Part shown: one piece after another, positions 1 through 7,072 of the stretch
Position numbering within the stretch: position 1 is the first letter of the stretch
Layout of the letters: each line of letters starts with the position of its first letter
Source of the DNA: a virus
Virus record (IMG/VR): IMGVR_UViG_3300037961_003864
Span: 1 to 21,195 of that record
Reading direction: 5' to 3' (one strand)
DNA: 21,195 nt
Position numbers and translations under genes: made by a program
The notes under the pieces: generated by a model
Told to the model about the DNA's origin: nothing
Seen by the model: only the letters and a program-made list of their open reading frames with translations
Databases searched by the model: none

Positions 1-653
1 TCCCAAGCTGTTACTGCTGCTTCACGAGTAGCTTGCATTTCGTCTACTATTAAATATACATATTCATTATGCATACCTATTAAGTTACCTAATGCATCTG
101 CTTGTGTACCCATTTGTACAGCAACACCATGTATTCCAGATAATGGATTGTCTGGATCAAACAAAATACTAGTTGTACTTCTACGTAATACTCCTGGTAA
201 TTCATGTTCACGCATTTTATAAAAACGTACTACTTCTCTCCATATACGTTTTTCTAACATTTTACTAGTAGTAGAACATACTATAACAGTTGTGTTATGT
301 GGTGATGCAAGCCAAGCACATAATGCTAATACTCCAGCATCTGTAGATTTACCAGTAGCTGATGCTCCCCACCAAGTTTGAAATTCTCTATCTCCATTCA
401 TAAATGATTTACATCTACGATCCATCCATTTATTCCAAATGTATCCTCTAGATGTATAACTATAAGCATCTTTTTGTATTACAAATTCTTCTGGAAATAA
501 AAGTTGTATAGCATTTTTCATATGCTCCCAACGTTCTAATAATTTACCGCCTAATTTTTGACAATGTTTATAATTACGCCATATATATAATTCTATATAT
601 GCAGGATGTTCTGTTTCATCAAATTCTAAATTATATCTTATTTGTTTAGCCAT
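1..653 (-). CDS. terL: Terminase large subunit, N-terminal part (runs off left edge)
   Basis: Packaging motor ATPase that would drive DNA into the prohead and cut concatemers. The visible 217 residues begin at an ATG (positions 653-651) and stay open to base 1. A Walker A motif, GASATGKST, lies at about residues 96-104, and a Walker B, VYLIVDE, at about 199-205 with the acidic pair D204/E205. This spacing is normal for the TerL ATPase domain. The region before Walker A (about 95 residues) is the usual N-terminal lid. The C-terminal RNase H-like nuclease domain lies outside the window. The start overlaps the stop of the upstream metallophosphoesterase gene as TAATG, so translation is probably coupled. 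The Walker pair is seen directly; the terminase assignment is inferred from motif spacing and gene context. Confidence 0.88.
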   Translation of the reverse strand, partial: MAKQIRYNLEFDETEHPAYIELYIWRNYKHCQKLGGKLLERWEHMKNAIQLLFPEEFVIQKDAYSYTSRGYIWNKWMDRRCKSFMNGDREFQTWWGASATGKSTDAGVLALCAWLASPHNTTVIVCSTTSKMLEKRIWREVVRFYKMREHELPGVLRRSTTSILFDPDNPLSGIHGVAVQMGTQADALGNLIGMHNEYVYLIVDEMQATREAAVTAW

Positions 654-1642
654 TAAACAACATTGCCTTTAATAATTCTTTTATTATCTATAATAAAATC
701 ATTACCTTTTAATTCCATCATAGCAAATCCATGATTCCATTTATTAAACGTAGCATATTCTGGTCGCATATCACATAAACAACCTAATGACCAACAATGT
801 ATATATTTATCATCAGCAGTTTTAAAACAATGTTGTGATGTTTGATGTCTATGTCCTGCTATAGCACATACACCTAAATTAGTTTGTAATGTTCTAGCAA
901 AGTTAACTGGTGCTGCTGATCCAAATATTTCATGACCATGTATAAGAGTTAAGTTTTTACCTGCTTTCATACGTTGTCTACCACTAACTTCTTCTATTCC
1001 ATATTTATTAAATTCTAATAAATCATACATTTGAAATTCTGTTAAGCCACATATTTCTGGTGCTTTAGACCACATATATTTTTCCCATCTTTCTTCATGA
1101 TTACCTATCTTATAAAAAATACGTGTTTGTGGATAACGTTCTCTTAAATGAGAAAGGAACTGACGAACTAACATCAATTCCCTTGACAGATTTCTTTCTT
1201 CTGGGTTTTTTTCCCATCTTGATATAGAGAAAAAATCAGCAACATCTCCATTCAAGACTATATGATCTATATCTTGTTTATCTATATAATCTAAACAAGC
1301 ATTTAAAGCATTATCATCATGATATGGTACATGTATATCTGATAATATAGCATATTTACCATTAGGTAATTTAATATCTTTAGGTGGTTTTGCTATAGAT
1401 TTAGGTACTGGTATTGCAAATCCAGCTTCACCATTAGGTCTATATGTATGTTCATGTTTAGATTTACCTACTTGACGAAGACTTTCTCCTTTGTTACCTC
1501 GTCTATATCTAATCATAGAACGTACTGCTTCGATATTTGTAAAAAGAGCAGGATGCTCCTTATAAATTAATTTAGCTAATGTTAACGTGGGCTTGTCGTT
1601 ATATTTAGTTAAATATTTTTCTAAAAGAGCATCCTTATCCAT
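653..1642 (-). CDS. Calcineurin-like metallophosphoesterase with N-terminal extension
   Basis: A 329-aa protein whose residues about 97-310 carry the full metal-binding set of the metallophosphoesterase superfamily: SDIH (D102, H104), NGDVAD (D133), GNHE (N181, H182), HGH (H235, H237) and GHRH (H264, H266). It should hydrolyse a phosphodiester or phosphomonoester with a di-metal centre; the substrate cannot be read from sequence. The first ~90 residues are helical then basic (RSMIRYRRGNKG) and look like an added DNA-binding or docking region. MPE genes directly ahead of terL are common in phages, which hints at a DNA-processing role in packaging, but that is inference. The start is preceded by an AGGAGG-type ribosome site, and the gene lies 9 bases after the upstream ParB-like gene. 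Confidence 0.88.
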   Translation of the reverse strand: MDKDALLEKYLTKYNDKPTLTLAKLIYKEHPALFTNIEAVRSMIRYRRGNKGESLRQVGKSKHEHTYRPNGEAGFAIPVPKSIAKPPKDIKLPNGKYAILSDIHVPYHDDNALNACLDYIDKQDIDHIVLNGDVADFFSISRWEKNPEERNLSRELMLVRQFLSHLRERYPQTRIFYKIGNHEERWEKYMWSKAPEICGLTEFQMYDLLEFNKYGIEEVSGRQRMKAGKNLTLIHGHEIFGSAAPVNFARTLQTNLGVCAIAGHRHQTSQHCFKTADDKYIHCWSLGCLCDMRPEYATFNKWNHGFAMMELKGNDFIIDNKRIIKGNVV

Positions 1643-1651
1643 TTAAACCTC

Positions 1652-2332
1652 CTAAAAAATTACTTCTTCTTTAACTTCTGTAGCTTTTTTTAATGGTTTC
1701 ATAACAATAACGTGAACTTGATCTTGATTTGTTAAAGCATATAATCCCATTTCATTCAATTCTTTTTTTGTTACTTTCCTATTCATGGGATCACTAATAA
1801 TATCAAATACAGTACTCATATCTATATCACCATGTGATAAATTAACTGTACCTAATACAAATTCTACATCATCAGAACCTGCTTTACGTTTTTTTGGAAA
1901 CTCTGCTCTAACATGTCTACGGAACTCTCCAATAGTCATTTCATTACTATCTGCAATTTGTAACATTTCTTTACGTTGTGGTGCATCTAGTTTTACTACA
2001 GTTTCATGATATGCAAATGGTAGATTGCATCTTTGATTTGGTGGAAACTTTTTAGCCATATATTTATAGTGTTGAAATGTTTTAAATTTTACACCAACAG
2101 TTGTTTCTACAACTGCTTCTATTTGTGCATATTCTTCACCTAATATATCTTGTGCTTGTAAAGCTATATCACCCATCCACCATTGACTCATTTTTTCTAG
2201 AGTAGCAACACTTTGTAATGCTCTTTCAACTGCTTCATATTTAACATCTTTTGCTACAGTTACAGATGCTCCTCGTGCTGTTATTCCTTCTCCCAATGGT
2301 ACTACTAATTCTTTTCTAGTTATTTCTGACAT
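1652..2332 (-). CDS. ParB/KorB-like DNA-binding protein (putative)
   Basis: A 226-aa protein. Residues about 45-145 follow a pattern I recognise from phage and plasmid ParB/KorB-type helix-turn-helix proteins: a W-x-GD segment (QWWMGDIALQAQ), a TFQHYKYMAKKFPPNQR segment, a LPFAYHETVVKL segment, then a helix ending MTIGEFRRHVR. The C-terminal third (about 155-226) is different, with short beta segments and a basic/acidic tail, and I do not recognise it. It may bind DNA in partition, packaging-site recognition or late-gene control; placed next to MPE and terL, a packaging-linked role is possible but unproven. It starts with ATG overlapping the previous stop (TAATG). The fold call rests on pattern memory only, with no catalytic motif to confirm it. 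Confidence 0.55.
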   Translation of the reverse strand: MSEITRKELVVPLGEGITARGASVTVAKDVKYEAVERALQSVATLEKMSQWWMGDIALQAQDILGEEYAQIEAVVETTVGVKFKTFQHYKYMAKKFPPNQRCNLPFAYHETVVKLDAPQRKEMLQIADSNEMTIGEFRRHVRAEFPKKRKAGSDDVEFVLGTVNLSHGDIDMSTVFDIISDPMNRKVTKKELNEMGLYALTNQDQVHVIVMKPLKKATEVKEEVIF

Positions 2333-2715
2333 TAATCTTTTCCTTTTTGTTTATCTTCTGCTAAATGAGCATAAGGTTTCATTTCAGCATCTGTTACATG
2401 ACGAAATGTACAACCTGCTATTTGCTCAATTAGATATGGTTCTAATCCATCCCAACCTTTACCACTATGTTTGAAATGATCAATTATAGTTTGTACTGCT
2501 GGTATTGGATTTTCTGCTACGATAGTAGGATTTGTTTCTTGAACAATACCTCCATCCATTAATTTACCGCTTTCTTTAGCGTATGCTTCTAGGATCATTT
2601 GAAACTCACACATAAACTCCATTTCGTCTTTTGTGTGTTCTGATTTTTCAAACTTCGTTCCTATTTTGATAGAACCAGTTGGATCCTGGTCTATGATCAT
2701 AATTGCTGTAATCAT
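2332..2715 (-). CDS. Hypothetical 127-aa protein
   Basis: I do not recognise this protein. It is mildly acidic, without membrane segments or signal peptide. It starts with short hydrophobic beta-like residues (MITAIMIIDQDP) and contains helical segments around 30-50 and 70-95. The start at 2715 is well supported by an AAAGGAGG site 5 bases upstream; an internal Met at residue 6 is less likely. It is the first gene after a 53-bp gap that follows the structural genes, and its stop overlaps the ParB-like gene as TAATG. It therefore belongs to the terL-side translational block (this gene, ParB-like, MPE, TerL), which suggests but does not prove a packaging-related job. Confidence 0.7.
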   Translation of the reverse strand: MITAIMIIDQDPTGSIKIGTKFEKSEHTKDEMEFMCEFQMILEAYAKESGKLMDGGIVQETNPTIVAENPIPAVQTIIDHFKHSGKGWDGLEPYLIEQIAGCTFRHVTDAEMKPYAHLAEDKQKGKD

Positions 2716-2739
2716 GATACCTCCTTTATTTATTATTAA

Positions 2740-2759
2740 TAGAAATTATATTATTTCTA
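2740..2759 (-). repeat. AU-rich inverted repeat between structural and packaging genes
   Basis: TAGAAAT and ATTTCTA form a perfect 7-bp inverted repeat around a 6-base loop, in the short gap between the stop of the 463-aa gene and the start of the 127-aa gene. The stem is weak and no U-run follows on the minus strand, so it is not a convincing terminator. It could be an RNA processing site or chance in AT-rich DNA. Confidence 0.3.
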
Positions 2760-2768
2760 GAATTATGT

Positions 2769-4160
2769 CTATATTAAAATAGGTTTTTTTACAGGTTGTA
2801 ATAATGCTGGACTACCAACAACAGTTCCTATAGCTGTTGGACCAGGAGATATTGCAACTTCTTCATGTGGTTCTTTTTCTATTGTAATAGAACAACTTTT
2901 AGGAATAGCTATAGATGAAATTATTCTAGGAGTTATTTGATAACCTATACGTACATCACTTGTATCTCTTGCTATAAGACTAGATACAGTTTTATCAAAT
3001 TCTAAACTATAATTATTATTACCATTATCAGTAACACTTTCTATAAAAGCATCTTGATATGGATCTTGAAGATTACCATCTTTTGTATATATTCGCATTC
3101 CTGTTTTTGGTGCAGTACTTGTATCTAACAATGGATTAGCTACAAAAGTAAAATTAGAACCTGTCCAGCCACTTGTTGGCATACTTTCTCCAGTAGAACC
3201 CATTGCTTTTCTTGCCATATATACTGTATCAGACGTTCCAAATCCCTGTGGATATGTATTTCTTTTATAACGTACCATCCATTCATCTTGCATTAAAATT
3301 GTATCTTCCCACCTGTTATTAGGACCAATATAATAATGTCTTGGATTAGTTTCATCTTGCCAGTTATCATAAGGATCGCTTACCCATTGATGATTATTAG
3401 TCATCCAATTAGTATTAAAACCATAATGTTTAGTGTAAGTTTGTTTTAAATATACTATAAATGACTCTTTTAAATCTGTTCCATTAGGATGTACCCAAAA
3501 TGATTTATCTACATTTTGTGTATTTAAAGTAGCACTACCAGCTCCTGATGTATGAAATGTTGAAGTAATCGTATTATTTTGAGCTGATTGACTACTATTA
3601 GATGACCAATTACCTGAAATATTAGGATATTTTAAATCATCATTTGTTTTATACCAAAAATCATATGTATATGTTTCTGCTTCAACTTTTGTTGCTTTTT
3701 TTGTACTTTTTCCGAATACACGATTATCTAATTTACTTACAATAATCCAAGCGCCACCATCTAAAAAAGCATTAGGTTCGTAATATATAACTTCTGGTCC
3801 TTGACCTTCAAAAAAATATTTACCATTTCTTTCACCTGTTGCTATATAAACTCCACCAAGTTTATGTGAATCAGATATACCTTCATTTTTTGTTGAGCCA
3901 AAAATAGTAAGATAAGGAGCGTTGCTTAATAAATTTTTTGCTTCATTTATAATGCATTGAGTTTTTCCATTGTTATGTGTAACATGAGTTATTTTTCCTT
4001 GAATCCATCCTAATTTATGACGAGGATGTAATACATGTGCAAATAAATTATTAGAACTTACATTAGTTATTTTTACATATTTAGAATCATTTATAGTTGA
4101 TGACTCAATATCTTCATAAGGTTTAAAAAATTCAGGTGTTGTTGGTTTTTCAATATACAT
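2769..4160 (-). CDS. Putative virion protein (fibre/decoration-like), 463 aa
   Basis: A 463-aa beta-rich protein full of Ser, Thr, Asn, Gly, Tyr and Trp, with low Cys, no signal peptide and no membrane segment. This composition is typical of phage surface or fibre proteins. Low-complexity polar runs (NWSSNSSQSAQNN) sit near residues 180-200. Near the C-terminus (from about residue 416) SIAIPKSCSITIEKE followed by V-A matches a segment of the next upstream gene product, so the two share a module. The N-terminal 150 residues contain repeated short beta segments (LGWIQGKITHV, YLTIFGS, AWIIVSKLD). The start is a TAATG overlap with the upstream gene, with GGAG upstream. Function is inferred from composition and from lying in the late cluster; a host-glycan-binding or neck/tail role cannot be separated. 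Confidence 0.55.
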   Translation of the reverse strand: MYIEKPTTPEFFKPYEDIESSTINDSKYVKITNVSSNNLFAHVLHPRHKLGWIQGKITHVTHNNGKTQCIINEAKNLLSNAPYLTIFGSTKNEGISDSHKLGGVYIATGERNGKYFFEGQGPEVIYYEPNAFLDGGAWIIVSKLDNRVFGKSTKKATKVEAETYTYDFWYKTNDDLKYPNISGNWSSNSSQSAQNNTITSTFHTSGAGSATLNTQNVDKSFWVHPNGTDLKESFIVYLKQTYTKHYGFNTNWMTNNHQWVSDPYDNWQDETNPRHYYIGPNNRWEDTILMQDEWMVRYKRNTYPQGFGTSDTVYMARKAMGSTGESMPTSGWTGSNFTFVANPLLDTSTAPKTGMRIYTKDGNLQDPYQDAFIESVTDNGNNNYSLEFDKTVSSLIARDTSDVRIGYQITPRIISSIAIPKSCSITIEKEPHEEVAISPGPTAIGTVVGSPALLQPVKKPILI

Positions 4161-4750
4161 TATTTTACTCCAGTAAAAAATACAGCATGATTTCCATCAT
4201 TTTTGCCAGAAATAATAGAAACACCATTTGTTGCAAATACTTTATCAGTTTCTTCTTTTTCTATTAAAAGAGTACTATCAGCAGGAATAACTATAGAACC
4301 TGTATGTCTTCCAACTGCTGGACCTAAATAAATTTTTTGATTATCTGGTATTGTTACAGGAGTACTCACTACAACTGATCCTTCACCAGGAGCAGTTATA
4401 TTAACTGACTCTACAATTATAGAATCTTTTAATTCATAACCTTTTGTAATCAATTTTTGATTAGGAGCTGTTGTTGAGTTTGATTGTTCGTGAAATAAAG
4501 AATTAGTTTGATCTTCGGTTCCAGCATCAAAAGTAATTGTTGTTGAATGAGTGACAGCACCAGCTACTGAAAATCTTTGATATGAAGTACCTGTTGGATT
4601 AGTTGCAAACAATTCAAAATCGTTTGATACTATATGTATCCATTTAGGTTCGCTTGATGTGTTACAAGCATAAACTATTTTACATCCATTATGATCAGAA
4701 CGTGTATCTAAATTAGATTGTAATGCTATTGTTTTTGGAGATATAATCAT
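4160..4750 (-). CDS. Putative virion/decoration protein, 196 aa
   Basis: A 196-aa beta-rich protein. Its C-terminal part (from about residue 152) reads SIVIPADSTLLIEKEETDKV and then FA, a pattern I associate with small decoration or head-fibre-type proteins of aquatic phages, where a beta hairpin ending in an IEK-type strand precedes a short variable tail. The same pattern recurs in the 463-aa product immediately downstream. There is no signal peptide, transmembrane helix or enzymatic motif. The gene starts in an ATGA overlap with the end of the PEP-CTERM gene and ends in a TAATG overlap with the 463-aa gene, so these three products are made in coupled fashion. Virion localisation is inference. 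Confidence 0.55.
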   Translation of the reverse strand: MIISPKTIALQSNLDTRSDHNGCKIVYACNTSSEPKWIHIVSNDFELFATNPTGTSYQRFSVAGAVTHSTTITFDAGTEDQTNSLFHEQSNSTTAPNQKLITKGYELKDSIIVESVNITAPGEGSVVVSTPVTIPDNQKIYLGPAVGRHTGSIVIPADSTLLIEKEETDKVFATNGVSIISGKNDGNHAVFFTGVK

Positions 4751-5331
4751 GATGTTGCCTTATTTTTTAATTGTCTATTTATTAATAATAAAGTTGTACC
4801 TCCTACTAAAATAAACCCTATTGCAGCAGGTTCTGGTATTTGTGCAATTGTTAAATTACGATCACTTGTAATATTAAAATCTACAGTACCTGTTACTTCT
4901 GGGTCGTATGATGTTATAACAGCAATTAAGTTATTTGTAAATGTTAGATCTGCTAAATAAAAATATAATCCTTCAGGACTATTTTGATTACCATCATCAT
5001 CTTCTGCTATTAATGTGTATACATTATTAAAACTTTCTATGCCATTAAACGTTTGTTCTTCTATAGTATATAAATATAAATAAGGATCATTGTAACTATA
5101 ACCAGGATTACTACTACTTAAATTAGCATCATAGTTAAGAAATGTAACTGTTGTTTCGCCATCTGCATATATATTAAACATATCGTAATAATGTGGCTCT
5201 TGATCTATAGTCATTATATTATGTTCTAATAAATTAGCTTGTAAATGATAAGATATATCAGCTTTTACTATACTTGCTAAAAATAATACAATGATTATAC
5301 CTGCTAATGCTAAATATTCTTGTAATCTCAT
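4747..5331 (-). CDS. Secreted PEP-CTERM protein with PPC-like beta domain
   Basis: A 194-aa protein built like a PEP-CTERM exosortase substrate. It has an N-terminal signal peptide (hydrophobic LALAGIIIVLFLASIV, likely cleavage after V-K-A, about residue 24), an acidic beta-rich middle with SYNDPYLYLYTIEE and LIAEDDDGNQNSP, and a C-terminal sorting signal: IPEPAAIGFILVGG at about 165-178, a hydrophobic stretch, then basic NRQLKNK. The DPYLYLY...LIAEDDDG pattern resembles bacterial pre-peptidase C-terminal (PPC)-like beta domains of host PEP-CTERM proteins. It would be exported by the Sec system and trimmed or anchored by a host exosortase; none is seen here. It lies between a TM protein gene and virion genes, overlapping the latter by ATGA. 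Only a weak purine-rich site precedes the start. Such a protein in a phage operon is unusual; surface remodelling or exclusion is speculation. Confidence 0.82.
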   Translation of the reverse strand: MRLQEYLALAGIIIVLFLASIVKADISYHLQANLLEHNIMTIDQEPHYYDMFNIYADGETTVTFLNYDANLSSSNPGYSYNDPYLYLYTIEEQTFNGIESFNNVYTLIAEDDDGNQNSPEGLYFYLADLTFTNNLIAVITSYDPEVTGTVDFNITSDRNLTIAQIPEPAAIGFILVGGTTLLLINRQLKNKATS

Positions 5332-5332
5332 G

Positions 5333-5482
5333 TTATTTCTTCTTTGTTAAAAATGTTAAAAATTTATACAATTTTGTATCTTTTGGAATAAATATAGTTA
5401 TAGTAGCTAAAAAAGCTATTAAAGCAATACCTATTGCTACTAAATGTGGCTGTATATGTTCCCATATAATTGAAAAATGCAT
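5333..5482 (-). CDS. Small single-TM protein, holin-like (49 aa)
   Basis: A short gene of 49 codons reading MHFSIIWEHIQPHLVAIGIA... with one clear transmembrane helix (LVAIGIALIAFLATITIFI, about 15-33) and a basic C-terminal tail (KLYKFLTFLTKKK). It starts in a TAATG overlap with the upstream stop, and GGAG stands 9 bases before the ATG, so it is very probably expressed. Size, single TM helix and charged tail fit a class III-like holin or another small lysis or membrane protein, but nothing in the sequence proves lysis. It immediately precedes the PEP-CTERM gene. An N-out/C-in topology is suggested by the basic tail. Confidence 0.72.
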   Translation of the reverse strand: MHFSIIWEHIQPHLVAIGIALIAFLATITIFIPKDTKLYKFLTFLTKKK

Positions 5483-6078
5483 TATGTCATACTCCTGTTA
5501 CGTTCTTTTATAGATGTCATGCTGCCATCTTTTTCTTCATCACCTGGCTGTGGTGGTCTAACTGCGTCTTGAAATGCTTTCTCTATAGCTTTTTCTTCAT
5601 CTGTTTTATTTTTTTCTTCTATAGCTCTTTTTCTTTCATCACCAACTTTTATACCTAAAAAGCTATTTACTTTAGGTATTTCTTGTCCGTATTTACTATG
5701 ACCAGGAGGAGGTGTGATTGTACCTGTTTCTAATAATTCAGTAATCATAGGTTCAGCTTTTTCTACAGCTTGACCGCCATGATCAATCATATGTTCTATT
5801 TGAAAAGCACCGCCACCCCCAATAGCAATAAGACCAGACATACCAATGCTTTGTGCTTGGGATTGTACATGTGTTACTATTGCTTGTATACCACCTTGCG
5901 TGGCTTGTGATGTAGCTTCAGAAGTTACTGTGTCTTTTGCAGCACTATCAAAGGCTATTTTTTTACCTTCATCATTGTTGTATATATCACTAGATGACGA
6001 TTCATTTTCTTCGATCGAAATGCCATCTTCATAAAGAACACCCTTTATGGTAATATTCTTGCCTTGTTTTTTTGCCAC
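5482..6078 (-). CDS. Hypothetical 198-aa protein, GTG start
   Basis: I do not recognise this protein. The N-terminus is basic (MAKKQGKNITIKG), followed by an acidic Ser-rich stretch (EENESSSSD), a Gln/Ser/Ala-rich helix (about 50-75), a short glycine-rich hydrophobic patch (IGMSGLIAIGGGG, about 78-90) and a charged C-terminal half with many Lys/Glu helices. The only usable in-frame start is GTG at 6078-6076, since an in-frame TAA lies just upstream. AGGAGGAG precedes it but at a long spacing (about 13-15 bases). The position between small basic proteins and the TM protein suggests a virion or internal protein. The glycine patch is too short for a sure membrane span. Confidence 0.65.
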   Translation of the reverse strand: MAKKQGKNITIKGVLYEDGISIEENESSSSDIYNNDEGKKIAFDSAAKDTVTSEATSQATQGGIQAIVTHVQSQAQSIGMSGLIAIGGGGAFQIEHMIDHGGQAVEKAEPMITELLETGTITPPPGHSKYGQEIPKVNSFLGIKVGDERKRAIEEKNKTDEEKAIEKAFQDAVRPPQPGDEEKDGSMTSIKERNRSMT

Positions 6079-6109
6079 TTAACACCAACTTCTCCTCCTT
6101 TAAATATGG

Positions 6110-6184
6110 TTATTTAAATTTTGAAATTAGTTTATTCCAAAAAGATTTTATTGCTTCAACTATTTTTGTAATACAATTACACAT
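6110..6184 (-). CDS. Candidate 24-aa amphipathic cationic peptide
   Basis: A 25-codon reading frame fills the only sizeable gap in this tight operon. After MCNC it reads ITKIVEAIKSFWNKLISKF and ends in Lys. Hydrophobic residues fall at 5, 8, 9, 12, 15, 16, 19, 20 and 23, with Lys, Ser and Asn between them, a textbook amphipathic cationic helix. The ribosome site is weak (AGAAAGAAG, 6 bases before the ATG), similar in quality to that of the PEP-CTERM gene. If real, it would lie on or disturb membranes, for example a lysis-assisting or toxin-like peptide. It could also be chance; I rate it as a candidate only. Confidence 0.4.
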   Translation of the reverse strand: MCNCITKIVEAIKSFWNKLISKFK

Positions 6185-6187
6185 AAT

Positions 6188-6367
6188 TTACTTCTTTCTA
6201 TTTGTTTTCTTTTTTGGTTTTTTAGCTGTCTTTGCAGCTTTTTTAAATTGTTCTTTAGTAGGAGCACCTTTACTACCAGCTTTTCTCATTCTTTCGCCAC
6301 TACCTGCTGCAATACGTTTTCGTTTAGCATGTATGTTAGCGTACAATCCTGGTCTTTTCTTTTTCAT
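6188..6367 (-). CDS. Small conserved basic phage protein (LYANIHAKRKRIAAGSGE family), 59 aa
   Basis: A 59-codon gene whose product has 24 Lys/Arg. The core GLYANIHAKRKRIAAGSGER with RKAGSKGAPTKEQF behind it is a pattern I know from many aquatic phage genomes, always annotated as unknown function. It starts in an ATGA overlap with the 39-aa gene. High positive charge and absence of acidic residues suggest nucleic-acid binding, perhaps DNA condensation in the capsid or binding to the packaging substrate, but that is inference. It is one of five consecutive small basic products here. The tail after residue 45 is nearly all Lys, Ala, Pro and Thr. Confidence 0.8.
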   Translation of the reverse strand: MKKKRPGLYANIHAKRKRIAAGSGERMRKAGSKGAPTKEQFKKAAKTAKKPKKKTNRKK

Positions 6368-6483
6368 TTCTTTTTACCTTTTTTCTTTTTAAAAGCATCA
6401 CCAATCATTTTAGCACCAGGTTCTTTCCTAATCTTAGGTTTAAACCCACATACTTTACCTCTAGTTGTACTATACAAATGCAT
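6364..6483 (-). CDS. Small basic protein, 39 aa
   Basis: A 39-codon gene with 14 Lys/Arg. It reads MHLYSTTRGKVCGFKPKIRK, then a short EPGAKMIGDAF segment and a Lys-rich end. It starts in a TAATG overlap with the DUF6321-like gene, with GGTGG about 8 bases upstream, and ends in an ATGA overlap with the next basic protein. Both couplings make expression likely despite its size. I know no named family; a role shared with its basic neighbours in DNA or RNA binding is inferred from charge and linkage. Confidence 0.65.
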   Translation of the reverse strand: MHLYSTTRGKVCGFKPKIRKEPGAKMIGDAFKKKKGKKK

Positions 6484-6782
6484 TAGCACTTCCACCTTCT
6501 ACGTGCTTGTCTAATCCTAGAATTAGGATCATTACGTGTTTTAGCACTACTACGTTTCAATTGTCCTAATGACCTAGCACAATATGACTTCCTTCTTTTA
6601 GCAGCTTTACTACCTTTCTTTACTTTACCAGTAACAGCAGTCTTTAACTTACTACCAGGATTTGCTTTACGATAGGCAGCAACTCCTTTTTTAGTCATAC
6701 CAGCACCAGATTTAGTTTTTCTATAATTACCACCTTTACCAGTAGTACGTGGTATAGGGTTTTCTTTACGCTTTGTTGCCAT
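6483..6782 (-). CDS. DUF6321-like basic phage protein, 99 aa
   Basis: A 99-aa strongly basic protein. TGKGGNYRKTKSGAGMTKKG, GVAAYRKANPGSKLKTAV, KSYCARSLGQLKR and NDPNSRIRQARRRWKC make up the conserved blocks that I associate with DUF6321 of marine and freshwater phages, whose function is unknown. Two cysteines (in KSYCARS and at the C-terminus) are typical of the family. The ATG at 6782 lies inside the end of the 66-aa gene (17-base overlap), preceded by a purine-rich AAGAAG. The family often occurs with other small basic proteins, as here. Charge suggests a nucleic-acid partner; this is not demonstrated. Confidence 0.78.
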   Translation of the reverse strand: MATKRKENPIPRTTGKGGNYRKTKSGAGMTKKGVAAYRKANPGSKLKTAVTGKVKKGSKAAKRRKSYCARSLGQLKRSSAKTRNDPNSRIRQARRRWKC

Positions 6783-6966
6783 TTTTCTTCTTCTTTTTCT
6801 TATTCATAGCATAAGCAGTACCTCCAACAGCTGCTGCTACACCAACGCCTAAACCTATTGGTCCTAACCCTTTTGCAACACCCATACCTACTTTAAGAGC
6901 TTTAGCTGCTTTAGATGGTGCAATTTTAGATTTAGATACTTTAACTTTACGTCTTGCTGGTTTCAT
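6766..6966 (-). CDS. Small basic protein with Gly/Ala hydrophobic segment, 66 aa
   Basis: A 66-aa product with basic ends (MKPARRKVKVSKSKIAPSK and a C-terminal KKKKKKNGNKA) and a central hydrophobic Gly/Ala/Val segment (LGPIGLGVGVAAAVGGTAYA, about residues 34-53) that could cross or insert into a membrane. AAGGG stands about 10 bases before the ATG. It overlaps the downstream DUF6321-like gene by 17 bases. Basic-hydrophobic-basic layout could suit a capsid-internal protein, a membrane-active ejection protein, or a small pore; the sequence does not choose between them. Confidence 0.62.
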   Translation of the reverse strand: MKPARRKVKVSKSKIAPSKAAKALKVGMGVAKGLGPIGLGVGVAAAVGGTAYAMNKKKKKKNGNKA

Positions 6967-6967
6967 A

Positions 6968-7072
6968 TCAATAACCCTTTTTCATTTTCTTATTAGTTTT
7001 CTTCGCATATTTCTTTGCGTCTTTTTTTCCCTTTGCAGTATAGGGAAACTTCTTTTTACCAACCTTCGGCAT
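6968..7072 (-). CDS. Tiny Lys-rich protein (MPKVGKKKFPYTAKG type), 34 aa
   Basis: A 34-codon gene with 15 lysines, starting MPKVGKKKFPYTAKGKKDAK. The MPKVGKKKFPYT opening is one I have seen repeatedly as a tiny conserved protein in aquatic phages. It overlaps the end of the 65-aa gene by 17 bases, and GAGG stands 9 bases before its ATG, which supports translation. Function unknown. It heads the run of five basic products and is followed after a 1-base gap by the 66-aa gene. Confidence 0.68.
   Translation of the reverse strand: MPKVGKKKFPYTAKGKKDAKKYAKKTNKKMKKGY

Noticed and set aside
6072-6514. Plus-strand Phe/Ser-rich frames opposite the small basic genes
   Set aside because: Antisense shadows of Lys-rich codons; Phe-runs are the complement of AAA/AAG and have no ribosome sites.
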